Part shown: positions 1 to 9,800 of the stretch, in pieces | How the letters are laid out: every line of letters starts with the position of its first letter | Numbering within the stretch: position 1 is the stretch's first letter | NCBI GenBank assembly: GCA_918797485.1 | Contig: CAKKNE010000003.1 | Coordinates: 3,100,001 to 3,164,000 of the forward strand | Source of the DNA: Pelagomonas calceolata | Lineage: Eukaryota > Sar > Pelagophyceae > Pelagomonadales > Pelagomonadaceae | DNA length: 64,000 nt | Direction of reading: 5' to 3' | Position numbers and translations under genes: made by a program | The notes under the pieces: model-generated | What the model saw: only the letters and a program-made list of their open reading frames with translations | Told to the model about the DNA's origin: nothing | The model's database searches: none

Positions 1-293
1 GCGGTGTTTGTCGACTGGGCGTCGATGGTTTACAGCTCGTTCGGGGTGCCTAGAGTACGTTGTGGGCTTTCCCCGGTATTGATTGTATGCGTTCGCGAAG
101 CCTGGGGCCGTCCCGAGGGCTAGGCAGGACGACCTCGCGGTCGGTAGAACCGCAACTTCGGGTAAAATGAATTACAACCTATAAACAAATGCGCCGTGAT
201 CACCAAAACGTAAAGGACACGCGAGGTGGGGGTTGGGGGTCGAAGTGGGTGGGGGGGGCGGGGGTCACGACCCGGCATCAGGAGCCAGAGGAT

Positions 294-581
294 TCAGGGA
301 GGGTGGAGGGAGGAGCGTCTCGATCCCCGGGCCCGTACCGCCGCCACCGCGTCACGTTGCTCTGCGCCGGCCTGCAGCAGGAGCTCGACGATCGCTGAAG
401 CGTTTGCCGAGTGTTCTATTGCTTGCGAAATAAGATGTTTTAAAGAAGGAAGAATGAATGGGTGGCCTTCCAGCGCTTCATCGACGAACTCGTTGCCGCC
501 GTTTTTGAGCCATGCGCTCACCGCGACGAGGTCGCCGTCGCATACCGCGTCGACGACCGACTCGGGAATATTTTGAGCCAT
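294..581 (-). CDS. Short ankyrin-like protein
   Basis: The 95-residue frame starts MAQNIPESVVDAVCDGDLVA and continues with an ankyrin-type helix pair (SAWLKNGG..., then AIVELLLQAGAEQ). The segment VVDAVCDGDLVAVSAWL is the usual opening of ankyrin stretches in these algae. At most two repeats are present, so it is either a small adaptor or the remains of a longer ankyrin gene. The C-terminus is basic and low in complexity (RARGSRRSSLHPP). It lies downstream of the MYND/RINGv/TPR gene on the same strand. The start is the ATG at 581; a GTG lies just upstream. No catalytic function can be assigned. Confidence 0.45.
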   Translation of the reverse strand: MAQNIPESVVDAVCDGDLVAVSAWLKNGGNEFVDEALEGHPFILPSLKHLISQAIEHSANASAIVELLLQAGAEQRDAVAAVRARGSRRSSLHPP

Positions 582-584
582 CAC

Positions 585-1017
585 GTCCGCACTGCGGCAA
601 AATGCAGAGCTGCGCTCGGTGTCCGCCTCCGAATTCGAGAGACCCGTTTACCTGGTCTTTGTCCGAGGGGGCTGCCGCGGCCGCCGGATCTCGCGGAACC
701 GCGAGGCTCGCGGGCTTTACTTGATTTCCTCCTTCAGGTTCGGGCGCGCTGCCGGGCGCGGCGCTGCGGGCGCACGTGCGCTGCGGGCGCGTGTGCTGCA
801 CGGTGTCTTGGTAGCGTGGAGCTGCGCGTGGGCAGTGCGGCGGGCAGCGTCTATCACTCTTGCGAGGCGAGTTGGCTTCGGACAAAAGTACCGTAGGTAC
901 TGCTATCTACCTTATTCACTATAGGTCTATTCTGTCCGGTAAAATAAGGGGCCCGGTAATATAATGGCCGCGGAGAACGACCGGTGGGTACTACGGAAGA
1001 GTGAAGGTGCCAACAAA
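585..1017. other. Intergenic, no gene recognised
   Basis: This stretch separates two minus-strand frames. Overlapping frames on both strands are arginine-rich translations of GC-rich DNA with no recognisable domain. Around 885-965 the sequence becomes AT-richer (TACTGCTATCTACC, GGTAATATAATGG), which may mark a transcript end or a promoter. Confidence 0.4.
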
Positions 1018-2286
1018 TTACTTAGAGGAAGAGGCCTCGGCATCGCACGCGGCGGCCGGCACCTTGCCCGAAGAGCCGTCCGGGCCCGAGTCCACGGCTG
1101 CCGCCGGCGCGGCCGGCGTCGCGTCGTCGTCGGCGGCGCTCGGGTCCCGTGCGCTACTCGACGGCGGCGGCGCCTCACGGGCGCGGAGCGCGGCTCGCGC
1201 GAGTCCCAGATGGCGCTCAAGCGCCTTCGTGAGCGGGTGCGCGCCTCCGAGCACGCGCCGCGCGATCCGTTTCGTCTCCTCGAGCGTCGTTACGGCCACG
1301 CAGAGATCATCAAGCGTGGCGCCGTCGGCCCTGTAGAGAGTCAGCGCGTAAGTCCACCTCATCGTGAGCGTGAGATGATGACTCTCTCCGAGAAGGCGTC
1401 GCGCCACGGGAATCATTTTGCGGAACAGTGCCTTGGCTTCTTCAAAGCGCCGCAGATTATGGAGGGACGAAGCGTAGTTGTTGGCTTCTCTGATTGTGTC
1501 GAAGTGTTCCTCGCCGTGTAAATTCACGCATTCAGAGTATACTTCTCGTCGCAAGGTTAGGGCATCTTCACGCCTTTCGAGCAATTGATACGTGTTCGCA
1601 ACATTGCCCTTCACGAGGAGAATGTCGTTTTGTGGTGCGCCAATGCGCCGCAACAGAGACAACTCGGCCTCTCGCACGGACAGCGCGTCCTTGTGGTGCT
1701 TTGCATCGGATAAACCGTTCCCGAGCACGCTCATCGCAAATCTCCGAGCCATGTCCTCCTCCGGCCGCCCCGCGTACGTCTTCCAGCACGCCCACCCGAG
1801 TGCGCACCCCACGAGCCCGTGGTACTCTTGTTCGCATAGGCTGCACGTGCGCCACCGCTGCCACCTCTCATTCACTTTGTCCGTCAAATTATTTTCCTCG
1901 GCCTCGGCGATCAAAATCTTCGCCTGTTCCGCCAGACACGACACGTGCACGAATCCCGCCGTCCCGCGGCACGCGCACATACGCACGAGGCCCTCCTTCG
2001 TCTTCCAGTGGAGGGCCTGCGTGCAGATGTAGCACGTCTGGCCCTTTGTGTCCTCGGCGCACGCCTCGACCGCGACCGCGACGGCCTCCGTGCACTTGTT
2101 ATTTGCGTTGTATTGTTCGGCGCCGCCTGCTTTTTTAATTAATTTGCAGACCTGGTCGTGCCCACCCTCCTTCTAGTGCTGCACCTGACACTCGGCGCCG
2201 CAGTAGCGCGTGCTGCAGCGGCCACATTTCTTGCCCAAGGATAAGCCGAGCGGCGCCGCGCAGGCGGCGCAGTATGTGAAATACAT
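1018..2286 (-). pseudogene. MYND finger + RING-variant + TPR protein, with in-frame stop in the MYND finger
   Basis: Reading minus from the ATG at 2286 gives a MYND zinc finger (CAAC, then CGRC, YCGAEC, then H and C), a RINGv C4HC3 finger (CYIC, CACRG, HVSC, CSLC) and TPR units of the kinesin-light-chain type (ALTLRREVYSECVNLHGEEH and similar, about residues 200-330). A Ser/Ala/Asp-rich tail follows. The layout suggests a ubiquitin-ligase-like adaptor; families of such proteins occur in Aureococcus. The codon at 2173-2175 reads TAG exactly where MYND fingers have a conserved tryptophan (VQH-W-KEGGHD), and the frame is open on both sides. So either the gene was inactivated by a TGG-to-TAG change, or a shorter protein starts downstream without the MYND finger. 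The TPR part has no visible damage, so inactivation would be recent. Confidence 0.75.
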
Positions 2287-2456
2287 TTGTGCTTGGGAGG
2301 CGTTTGTAGACGGCGGGGCGCGGCGACGGCGTCGAGCGGCGGCTGGCGGGCGATGGGCAGCCCGCTCCCTGGTGCTGGAGTCGATGGGGCAGCCCTTTGG
2401 CTGGTACGCGTCGACGGCGCGCGGGGACCGGCGGCCTTTGTTTTCGTGCCGAGGTA

Positions 2457-2478
2457 GCTAGTGTCTTACAGGCGCTAG
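2457..2478 (+). promoter_or_regulatory. Intergenic palindrome, copy 1
   Basis: GCTAGTGTCTTACAGG followed by CGCTAG. It lies between the minus-strand MYND gene (171 bp from its ATG) and the plus-strand GT61 fragment, so between divergent units. Confidence 0.55.
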
Positions 2479-2560
2479 ATAATCATGCTCGCAGAGCCTC
2501 TAGGGTGAGTTCGGGTTCTCTATCGTTGATTGCCTTTAGCCTCATCAACTAGCGCAGCAG

Positions 2561-2891
2561 AACCGACTTACTCGCGATCCAGAAGGTCAGTCGCGCGGAC
2601 GTCGTCGTGGGCATGCACGGCGCGGCCCTCGCGCACCTGACGTGGCACAAGCCGGGCGCCGTGGTCGTGGAGCTCTTCTCGCACAAGATGGCGGGCCTCT
2701 GGTTCTACCGGTCGCACACCAGGCGCTACGGCTCCGTCTTCGTCGGGCCAGCAAAAGGCCGGGACGCGGCGTACTGGCGGCGCCGGCTCGACATGGACGC
2801 CGCGACAGCCGACCGCGTCGTGAGGTGCGCGCGGGAGACGGCCGCCGGCGCCGACCCGAAGCCGGCCTGCGACGCGAAGCCCCCGAAGTAG
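2561..2891 (+). pseudogene. C-terminal fragment of a GT61 (DUF563) glycosyltransferase
   Basis: The segment ADVVVGMHGAALAHLTW, followed by KPGAVVVELF, is the C-terminal signature of family GT61 glycosyltransferases (EOGT and plant xylosyltransferase relatives), which transfer sugars in the secretory pathway. The frame continues to PKPACDAKPPK and a stop. Upstream it reads back through SRTDLLAIQKVSR and then meets a stop just after an acceptor-like GCGCAGCAG ending at 2560. Either this is the last exon of a spliced gene or only the tail survives. I find no GT61 N-terminal half in the preceding 270 bases, so a fragment is more likely. Confidence 0.5.
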
Positions 2892-2914
2892 TGTTGTGAG
2901 CACATTAATACGAG

Positions 2915-3466
2915 TTACACACTCCTACTATCGATCTTGGTCCACGCGGCGTTGATCGCCGCGAACGCCTCGCCCGTCGCGGCGGACCCCGACTTGTCCG
3001 GGTGGTAGCGGCGCGCGAGCTCGAGGTACGCGGCGCGGCACGCGGCCCGCGACGCGAAGGGGCCGACGCCCAGGACGACGCGCGGGTCGCCGGAGCGCCA
3101 GCGCGCGTTTCCATCGTCGTCTTTGGAGGCGTCGCGCGGCCGCCGCCGGGCGCGGTGCCGGCGGCGCGCACGCCACAGCAGGACGCCCGCGCCGGCGAGG
3201 CAGCCCGCGGCGCCGACGAGGAGGCACGTCCGCGCGCGGCGCCGCGCGCGGGCCTCGGCCGCGCGCGCGGCCGCCTCCAGGAGGTCGACGTGGCGCTCGA
3301 GTCTCTCGAGGATCTCCAGACGCTGCACGTCGTCGTCGAGGAACATGACACCGGTCGCGGTGGCGAAGCCGGCGCCATAGCCGGTGCCGAAGGCGGTGCC
3401 AAAGGCCACGGGACTGCGCCGCAGGGCGGCCGCCATCGGCCGGCCGGCGGCCCGGGCCGGCTGCAT
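2915..3466 (-). CDS. C-terminal J-domain (DnaJ-like) membrane protein
   Basis: This 183-residue protein ends in a compact J domain: DPRVVLGVGPFASRAACRAA, then ARRYHPDKSG with the HPD motif that stimulates Hsp70 ATPase, then AFAAINAAW. The N-terminal part has a glycine-zipper-like stretch (FGTAFGTGYGAGFATATG) and a second hydrophobic segment (CLLVGAAGCLAGAGVLLW) between basic flanks. The likely topology is two membrane segments with the J domain on one face, as in mitochondrial import-motor or ER J-proteins. The location is inferred. The ATG at 3466 was chosen because the more upstream start is GTG. A partial copy of a dispersed repeat lies about 100 bp upstream. Confidence 0.75.
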   Translation of the reverse strand: MQPARAAGRPMAAALRRSPVAFGTAFGTGYGAGFATATGVMFLDDDVQRLEILERLERHVDLLEAAARAAEARARRRARTCLLVGAAGCLAGAGVLLWRARRRHRARRRPRDASKDDDGNARWRSGDPRVVLGVGPFASRAACRAAYLELARRYHPDKSGSAATGEAFAAINAAWTKIDSRSV

Positions 3467-3571
3467 GGTCCACGGCGTCGTCGCGACCACGGCTTAGCGT
3501 CCAGAGGCAGCCTCTCTCATGTGCCTTGCTGCCATGACATTTTGTCGTACTAGGATTCAGTGTGCCATGAC

Positions 3572-3608
3572 CGTTCTGCTTAGAAGGAGGTATGATGTCA
3601 TAAAAACG
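3572..3608 (+). repeat. Partial copy of dispersed repeat family R1
   Basis: GTTCTGCTTAGAAGGAGGTA is shared exactly with the copy at 35825-35937 and nearly so with 32223-32349. Only the first third of the unit is recognisable here, ending in a CATAAAA run. Confidence 0.6.
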
Positions 3609-3646
3609 CCGTCCACCTTTTGGTCCTAGCAAAAATTCAACAAACA

Positions 3647-4477
3647 TTACCGCTGTTCCGCCGGCGCGGCTTGGAGGGAGAGCCCCTCCAGCACGCCCGA
3701 CCGGAAGGGGTCGGGCGCGGACACCTCGAGCCCCTCCTCCCCCACGGGCAGCCGGAGCGTCCGCGCGTGCAGCATCATCCGCGGCGCGCCGTCGTCCACG
3801 CCGTACGTCGCGTCCCCGACGATCGGCAGGCCGAGGGCGACGCAGTGGAGGCGGAGCTGGTGGCGCCGGCCCGACGCCGGCCTCAGGAGGAGCTTGGCCA
3901 CGGGCTTGCCCAGGTACGACCCGCGCGCGAGTTCGACGACGGTCGTCGCGGCGGGCCCCGAGTGCTTCCGCTTCCGCCGGCGCTCGTCCCGGTCCGCCTT
4001 CGGCGCGTCCTGGTCCAGGAGGGGCCAGACGGCGTCCACGTCCCCGATCGTCATTCGAAAGGCGTCCTCGGGCGACTGGCAGATCGGGTCCGCGCAGGCC
4101 AGTTCCCGGGACGGCGGCGCGCCCCAGACGAGGGCGAGGTACTCCTTCTGGACCCGGCGCTCCTGGAAGCAGATCTGCGCGGCCGCGGCGGCCTTCTTCG
4201 ACGTCGCGTAGAGCATGACGCCGCTCGTCGCGTAGTCGAGCTGGTGGCAGTGGCGCAGCTCCGTCCGCACGGCGGGCGGGAGCGACGCCCGCACGAGGTC
4301 CTGGAGGTTCGGGTCGCCGTCGTCGTTTTTCTGCTTGTCGATGCGCATGTCGTAGGGCTTGTCGACGGCGACGTACGAATCGGTTTCGTAGAGCGTCGTG
4401 ATCGTGCGCTTCCGCGACGGGCGGCGCTCCGTCGTGAATGACGTCGGTTTATTTGTGGGTGGCTCGGCCTCGGCCAT
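3647..4477 (-). CDS. RluA-family RNA pseudouridine synthase (RPUSD1-like)
   Basis: This 276-residue enzyme isomerises uridine to pseudouridine in rRNA, tRNA or mRNA. The catalytic loop reads HCHQLDYATSGVMLY, with the invariant Asp in an HQLDYATSG variant of HRLDxxTSG. The RluA signature GRRHQLRLHCVALGLPIVGD follows, and the N-terminal strand reads YVAVDKPYDMRID. There is no S4 domain, and the length suits eukaryotic RPUSD1-like proteins. An insert rich in Lys and Arg (ADRDERRRKRKHSG) sits between the catalytic half and the C-terminal half. The frame opens further upstream to 4585, but only from a TTG, so the ATG at 4477 is preferred. Confidence 0.9.
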   Translation of the reverse strand: MAEAEPPTNKPTSFTTERRPSRKRTITTLYETDSYVAVDKPYDMRIDKQKNDDGDPNLQDLVRASLPPAVRTELRHCHQLDYATSGVMLYATSKKAAAAAQICFQERRVQKEYLALVWGAPPSRELACADPICQSPEDAFRMTIGDVDAVWPLLDQDAPKADRDERRRKRKHSGPAATTVVELARGSYLGKPVAKLLLRPASGRRHQLRLHCVALGLPIVGDATYGVDDGAPRMMLHARTLRLPVGEEGLEVSAPDPFRSGVLEGLSLQAAPAEQR

Positions 4478-4658
4478 GATCTCGCGCGGTCGGTATGCCG
4501 CCGCAGAGCGCCGGCGTCGAATGCTGCTTGCAGTCTTGTGGCAGCCTTCGAGCTGCGCTGTGACGCGAAGTGGGCTCAAAATCAATCAAAACGATCACTT
4601 TGTGGGCAAATTGCGAATGCTGGCCTGGTTGATGCCTTACAGCGGTTTGTTGCTATTT

Positions 4659-4680
4659 CTAGTGTGTTACAGGTCGCTAA
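4659..4680 (+). promoter_or_regulatory. Intergenic palindrome, copy 2
   Basis: CTAGTGTGTTACAGG then TCGCTAA. It lies between the divergent RluA-like gene (about 180 bp from its ATG) and the PARP-fold gene (153 bp). A half-like GCCTTACAGCGG occurs at about 4634. Confidence 0.5.
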
Positions 4681-4832
4681 CTAATAAAACGAATTGCGAG
4701 CCGCACTTCCCCGCTAGTCTCTCTCGCAAGAGGCTGGTGCGTGGTGACCTACAGCCCGTTGCGCGTCGTGCGGCGAAACGCTGAGGACGCTGAGGACGAG
4801 CATTTTGTACTACAATTTTGCTACCTGTCAAA

Positions 4833-6590
4833 ATGAGCGCCCAGGAAGCGGCAAACGGCTTCGTCAGCGGCGAGCTCTTGCTGAGGAGCGACGAGAACGA
4901 CGACCGGTGCCTGCCCCCCGCGCTCGAGAAGAGGCTCCGGGACTCGCTGCGCGGGCGCGTCGCGCGGAAGCGCTGCGGCCGGAGCTTGCGACGGGCCGCG
5001 ATTTTAAGGGAGGCCGCGGCGGAGCGGCGCGGCGCGACGGTCGCGTCGATCGCCGCCGCGAAGACCCGGGGCGAGGGCCTCGTCGAGGAGGGCCGCGCGG
5101 CGGCGCGGCGCGCGGCGCGCGCGCAGACGCGCCGGGAGCAGCGGGACGAGGAGGACGCGGACGCGCGCCTCGCGACGCTCGCGATCCGCTACGGCAGCGT
5201 CGTGGCCGCCGAGCGCCGCGCGGCGCAGTGCCGCGAGCGCGTCGCCGAGGCCGAGCGGCTCAAGGCGATCGACGTGCTGGAGCTGCGGAACCGGCTGGCG
5301 GCCTTCGCGCTGCACTGCGACCACGAGACGCGCGGCGCGGCGCGGTTACGGAGGCTGACGCCGCGCGACGCGCAGTATGCGCGGTGCCGCCGGGCCGCGG
5401 CCGAGAACGCGCGGCGCGGCTTCTTCGCGGGCGGCGGGCCCTTCGCGGGGCTGGACGTCGTCGACGTCTTCAAGATCGAGAACCGGTGCCTGCTGGACGC
5501 GTTCCAGCGCGAGGTGGAGAGGAGGAAGACGCCGCGGAGCGACGAGAAGAAAATAGCGGTCAAGGGTTTATTTTGCGACGTGCCCGCGGCGAGCGTGGAA
5601 CGGTTGGTGCTCTACGGGCTGCGGGGCGACGCGGCGCCGTTGGAGCGGACGCTCTTCGACGACGCGTGGCTCGCGGACCAGTCGCGGACGCCGGGCGCGC
5701 CGACGGCCGCGAGCCCCGGCGGCTTCGGCGGGACGGTCGAGCGGAAGCCGACCGAGGTCAAGGCGCGGCGCGCGGCGCGCGACGCGGCGTCCCTCGAGTT
5801 TCCGCGCGCCTTCTCGCGGTACTCGACGCTCGAGAGCGTGCGAGGCGACGCGCGGAAAGGCGGCGAACGGGCGGGGCGGCTGCGCGTGCTCGCGTTGTGC
5901 CGGGTGCTCGTCGGCGCCGTGCGCGTCGAGGAGGACGCGTCCACCGACGGCCCGGAGCCCGACGCCTTATATAGCTCCGTGCGCGAGGAGTACCGCCCGC
6001 TCAAGCCCGAGAACGTGCTCCCGGAGTTCCTGCTGCTCTACCGCCTGGCGCCGGCGAAGGACAAGACGCACGTCGACGCGCCCGCCCTCAGTGGGGGCGC
6101 CGCGCTCGCGCTCGACGGCGTCGCGCGCCAGGCCGCGGGCCTCTTCGCCGAGGACGGGCCGGCGGCGGCCGGGGACGACGCGGCCTTCCCGCGCTGCGAG
6201 CACAAGGCGCCGCTCGCGCTCGCGGCGGCGCTGACCGAGGCGCCGAAGCAGCCGTCGCCGCGGCGGCCCCGCGCGAGCGCGCTCGCCGACCCGCCCGGGG
6301 GCGAGCCGCCGCGGCCGGCCGCGGCGGACCCGGTGGCGGCCCACTGGGACCTCGTCCAGCGCAACGCGCTCCACGAGAAGCGGCGCATCGTCGCCGAGAT
6401 CGAGAAGGTCCTGTCCTCTGCTGGCGAGGCGGCCGCGTCGCCGCCGCGGCCGCCGTCCCGGCCGGCCGACGCGGCCTGGGCCGACGAGCCGTCGTCGCCG
6501 GCGGAGAAGCGGGGGCGAGCGGTGAGTCCTCCCTGGCCCGCGCCGCCGCAGCAGGGTCGGCCGCGGTCGCCGCGGGCGCGGCCGCGATGA
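4833..6590 (+). CDS. Protein with a divergent PARP-like ADP-ribosyltransferase fold
   Basis: This 585-residue protein has an Arg/Ala/Glu-rich helical N-terminus (about 1-190). Residues about 205-405 follow the order of a PARP catalytic domain: VFKIENRCLLDAFQREVER (the usual 'I.N..L...F'), KGLFCDVPAASVERL (position of 'LFHGT'), FSRYSTLES (position of 'YFA..S..S'), LALCRVLVGAV ('LCRVLVG') and a final PEFLLLYRL ('PEYLI.Y'). The NAD-binding His of the H-Y-E triad is missing (FCD for FHG). It may therefore be a catalytically altered or inactive member. The C-terminus is Pro/Ala-rich with a short helix (HWDLVQRNALHEKRRIVAEI). The assignment rests on motif order seen by eye. The ATG at 4833 was chosen over an upstream TTG. 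Confidence 0.6.
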   Translation: MSAQEAANGFVSGELLLRSDENDDRCLPPALEKRLRDSLRGRVARKRCGRSLRRAAILREAAAERRGATVASIAAAKTRGEGLVEEGRAAARRAARAQTRREQRDEEDADARLATLAIRYGSVVAAERRAAQCRERVAEAERLKAIDVLELRNRLAAFALHCDHETRGAARLRRLTPRDAQYARCRRAAAENARRGFFAGGGPFAGLDVVDVFKIENRCLLDAFQREVERRKTPRSDEKKIAVKGLFCDVPAASVERLVLYGLRGDAAPLERTLFDDAWLADQSRTPGAPTAASPGGFGGTVERKPTEVKARRAARDAASLEFPRAFSRYSTLESVRGDARKGGERAGRLRVLALCRVLVGAVRVEEDASTDGPEPDALYSSVREEYRPLKPENVLPEFLLLYRLAPAKDKTHVDAPALSGGAALALDGVARQAAGLFAEDGPAAAGDDAAFPRCEHKAPLALAAALTEAPKQPSPRRPRASALADPPGGEPPRPAAADPVAAHWDLVQRNALHEKRRIVAEIEKVLSSAGEAAASPPRPPSRPADAAWADEPSSPAEKRGRAVSPPWPAPPQQGRPRSPRARPR

Positions 6591-6852
6591 GGCGTTAATT
6601 TTTGAATATAAGATCCTAGAGGGTGAAAATCGCGGCAGCTAGCGTCGTAAAGATACTAGTATTATATACTACTAGCCGCAAGCGACGAGCACGCAGATGC
6701 TCTCAGCTCAGCCGTGACATCCATACACGTAGTTACACTGTTGTAGTCGTGCGGTACAGCAGGAGCGAATCTAACAGCCCCGAGGAAACGCGCCAGCAGT
6801 GCTCTGCACAGCAACTCTACACCGAACAGCGCGAATGCGTAAATAGAATAGA

Positions 6853-9800
6853 ATGAACGAAAGAGACGCGCGCCGATTCGTCGCGGGGTGCAACCCCCGA
6901 ATGTTCAACGTTGACGACGACGAAGACTTGGACGTGCGCGCGGCGCTCGACGCCTGCGCCGTGGTGCTCCTCACACCCGACCAGGCCCACTGGGTGGTCA
7001 GTGAGCTGGAAATGTGGCGGGGGAACCGCGCGATGCTGCTGGACCTCGTCGCGCGCGGCGTCCGCCTGGCGGGCGGCGACGCGGCCGCCGCCGCGCTCGC
7101 GGGCGTGATACTCAAGCTCGTGTCGGGCGAGGAACTCCGGCCGCTCCTCCAGCCGCTCATGCCCGCCCTCCGCCGGAGCGCGTGCGCGGCGACGCTGGCG
7201 GCGGCCGGGCTCCTCGACGACGACGGCGACGCGGCCCCGCTGTGGGAGGACGCGGACGCGTCGGACGACCCCCACGCTTTAGTATTGTCCCCGGCGTTTG
7301 TGGACGTGTTCGGGGTTGCGGTGCTGCGGCGGGGCCCGCCGGCGCGGTCGCCCTATCCGACGGCCGCGGCGTCGTTCGTGGCGAACTGTCGAAGTCTCGC
7401 GGAGGCCCTCAACGCGCCGCGGCGGCCGCCCGTCGTCGTCGCGGGGAAGCGGGGCGCGGGCCGCACGGCGGCGATCCGGGAGCTGGCGAGCCGCTGCGGC
7501 GCCGTCGTGCGGGAGTTCGTGCTCGACGAGGCCTGCGACGCGCGCGCGCTCGTGGGCTACCACGAGGTCGCGGAGGACGGCCGCTTCTCGTGGCGGCGCG
7601 GGCCCCTCGCCCTGGCCGTGGAGCGGGGCGAGTGGGCCGTCGTCGAGGACGTCGACCGGGCGTCGCTCGAGGTCCTCGCGCTGCTCAAGCCGCTCGCCGA
7701 GGGGTTTTCGCTGGGAGCGGCGGGCCGGGCCCTGGCCTCGGAGAGCGTGCGCCGCCACGCGGGCTTCCGCCTCCTGGGCACGGCCACGACGGAGGAGGCG
7801 CGGTTCCTCGGCCGCGAGCACTGGGTCGAGGCGTACTGCCGGCCGCTGGACCGCGCCGAGCTCATGGCCATCGTCGGGCTCCCCGCGTCCGTCGCCGCGG
7901 CCGTCGTCGACGCCGCGGAGGGAAGCGCGCGCGACGCGATCAAGATGGCGCGCCGCGTGCGGGACCGCGTGAACCTCGAGGAGGGGCCCTACGCGCCCGA
8001 GGCCAAGCGCCTACTCGCCGCGGTCGAGGCCTGCGACGTCGTGCTCGGGCGGTGCCGGGGCGACGCCGCGGAAGCGGAGGCCAACGTCGCGGAGGCCTTC
8101 GGGCTCGAGCCGGACCACCTGCGCATGCGCGTGCGGGCCTCCTCCCCCCAAATCACGTCCACCCCCCGCGGCGTCCAGGTCGGGCGCGTCGTGCTAGAAA
8201 CGACCGGAGGCGCGCCGGACCTGAGGTTCGCGCCGACGCCGCACGCCGCGCGGCTGCTCGAGCGCGTCGCGGCCTGCGTCGCGTCGCGCGAGCCGGTCCT
8301 ATTGGTGGGCGAGCCGGGCGGTGGCAAGACGACCCTGGTGCAGGTGCTCGCGAGGCACTGCGGCGCGACGCTCCGGGTGCTGAACCTGTCCCACGCGACG
8401 GACGCCGAGGAGCTGCTGGGCGGCGTGCGCCCGGTGTCCGTCGCCGAAGTGAGCCGGCGGCTCCGGGACGCGTGCGCCGAGCTCTTCGCGGCGACCTTCG
8501 ACGCCGCGGCGAACGCGGCCTTTTTGGGCGTGCTGGATAGGGCCTTCGCGGCGTCGGACTGGGCCAAGGTCGCGCGGGGCGCGGCGAAGGCCTGCGACGC
8601 TTACACGAAAAGTTCGAAGCGCCGGAAGCTCGACGCCGGCCAGACGGCCGGCTGGGCCCGCCTCGCGACGCAGGCCCAGATCCTCGAGAAGCGCTGCGCC
8701 GAGCCGCACCGCCTGGCCTTCGCGTTCATGGCGTCCGCCCTGGCGGACGCGGCGGCAAAGGGCGACTGGGTCCTGCTGGACGAGGTCAACCTCGCGCCGG
8801 GCGACGTCCTCCAGCATTTGCTGCCCATGCTCGAGGGCCGGGACGTCCACGGTCAGTTTAGAGTGTTCGCGGCGATGAACCCGAGCGGCGACGCCGGCAA
8901 GCGCGAGCTGCCGCCCGCCGTGCGGTCGCGGTTCACGGAGCTCTTCGTGAGCGAGCCTTCGGACGACGCGGACCTGATCGCCATCGCGGAGACGCGGCTC
9001 GCGCCGCTCGACGACCTCCACCGCGCGGCGCGGCGCGACGCGGCGGCGCTGGCCGTGGCGACGCACCGGCGGCTCCTCGACCTCGTGAGGACCGGGCCGG
9101 CGGTCCTCACGGACGGCGGCGGCCAGGCGCCGCGGTATTCCCTACGGACGCTGTGCCGCGCGCTGGACGCCGCCTGCGTGTTAAGCGTGAAGGGCGGCCC
9201 CGTGGCGGCATTGCGGGAGGGCTTCGAGCTGGCCTACGCGACGCAGCTGGTGGGGGACGCGGCCGAGGGCGGGCGCCGCGTCTGCGGGCGGGAGATCCGC
9301 GAGGGGCTGGGCGCATCCATGGCATCGGACATGCCGCCGCCGCGGCCGTCGCGTTTCACGGACGACGACGCGGACCTCGTGGCGGGCTTCTGGGTCGCGG
9401 CGGGGCCGAAGGCGGGCCGCGTCGACGCCGCCTTATTGGGAGACGGCGCGGCCGGCGCCTTCTGCCTCACGCCGACGGTCACGCAGTCGCTGCGCCGCGT
9501 CGCCCGGGCGTTAGCCTTCGGGCGGGCGCCCATTCTGCTGCAGGGCCCGACGTGCGCCGGGAAGACGTCCCTGATCGACTACCTGGCGCGGCGCCTCAAC
9601 GTGCGCTGCGCGCGCATCAACAACCACGAGCACACGGACGTGGCGGAGTACGTCGGACGGTACGCCCCGCTGCCGGACGGCACGATCGGCTGGCTCGACG
9701 GCGCGCTGACCGGCGCGGTGCGGCGCGGCGAGTGGATCCTGTTGGACGAATTGAACCTGGCGCCGCCGGACGTCCTCGAGGCGCTGAATAGATTACTGGA

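Noticed and set aside
3002-3553. A 183-residue plus-strand frame opposite the J-domain gene
   Set aside because: The minus strand has a real J domain with HPD; the plus frame is Arg/Ala noise.
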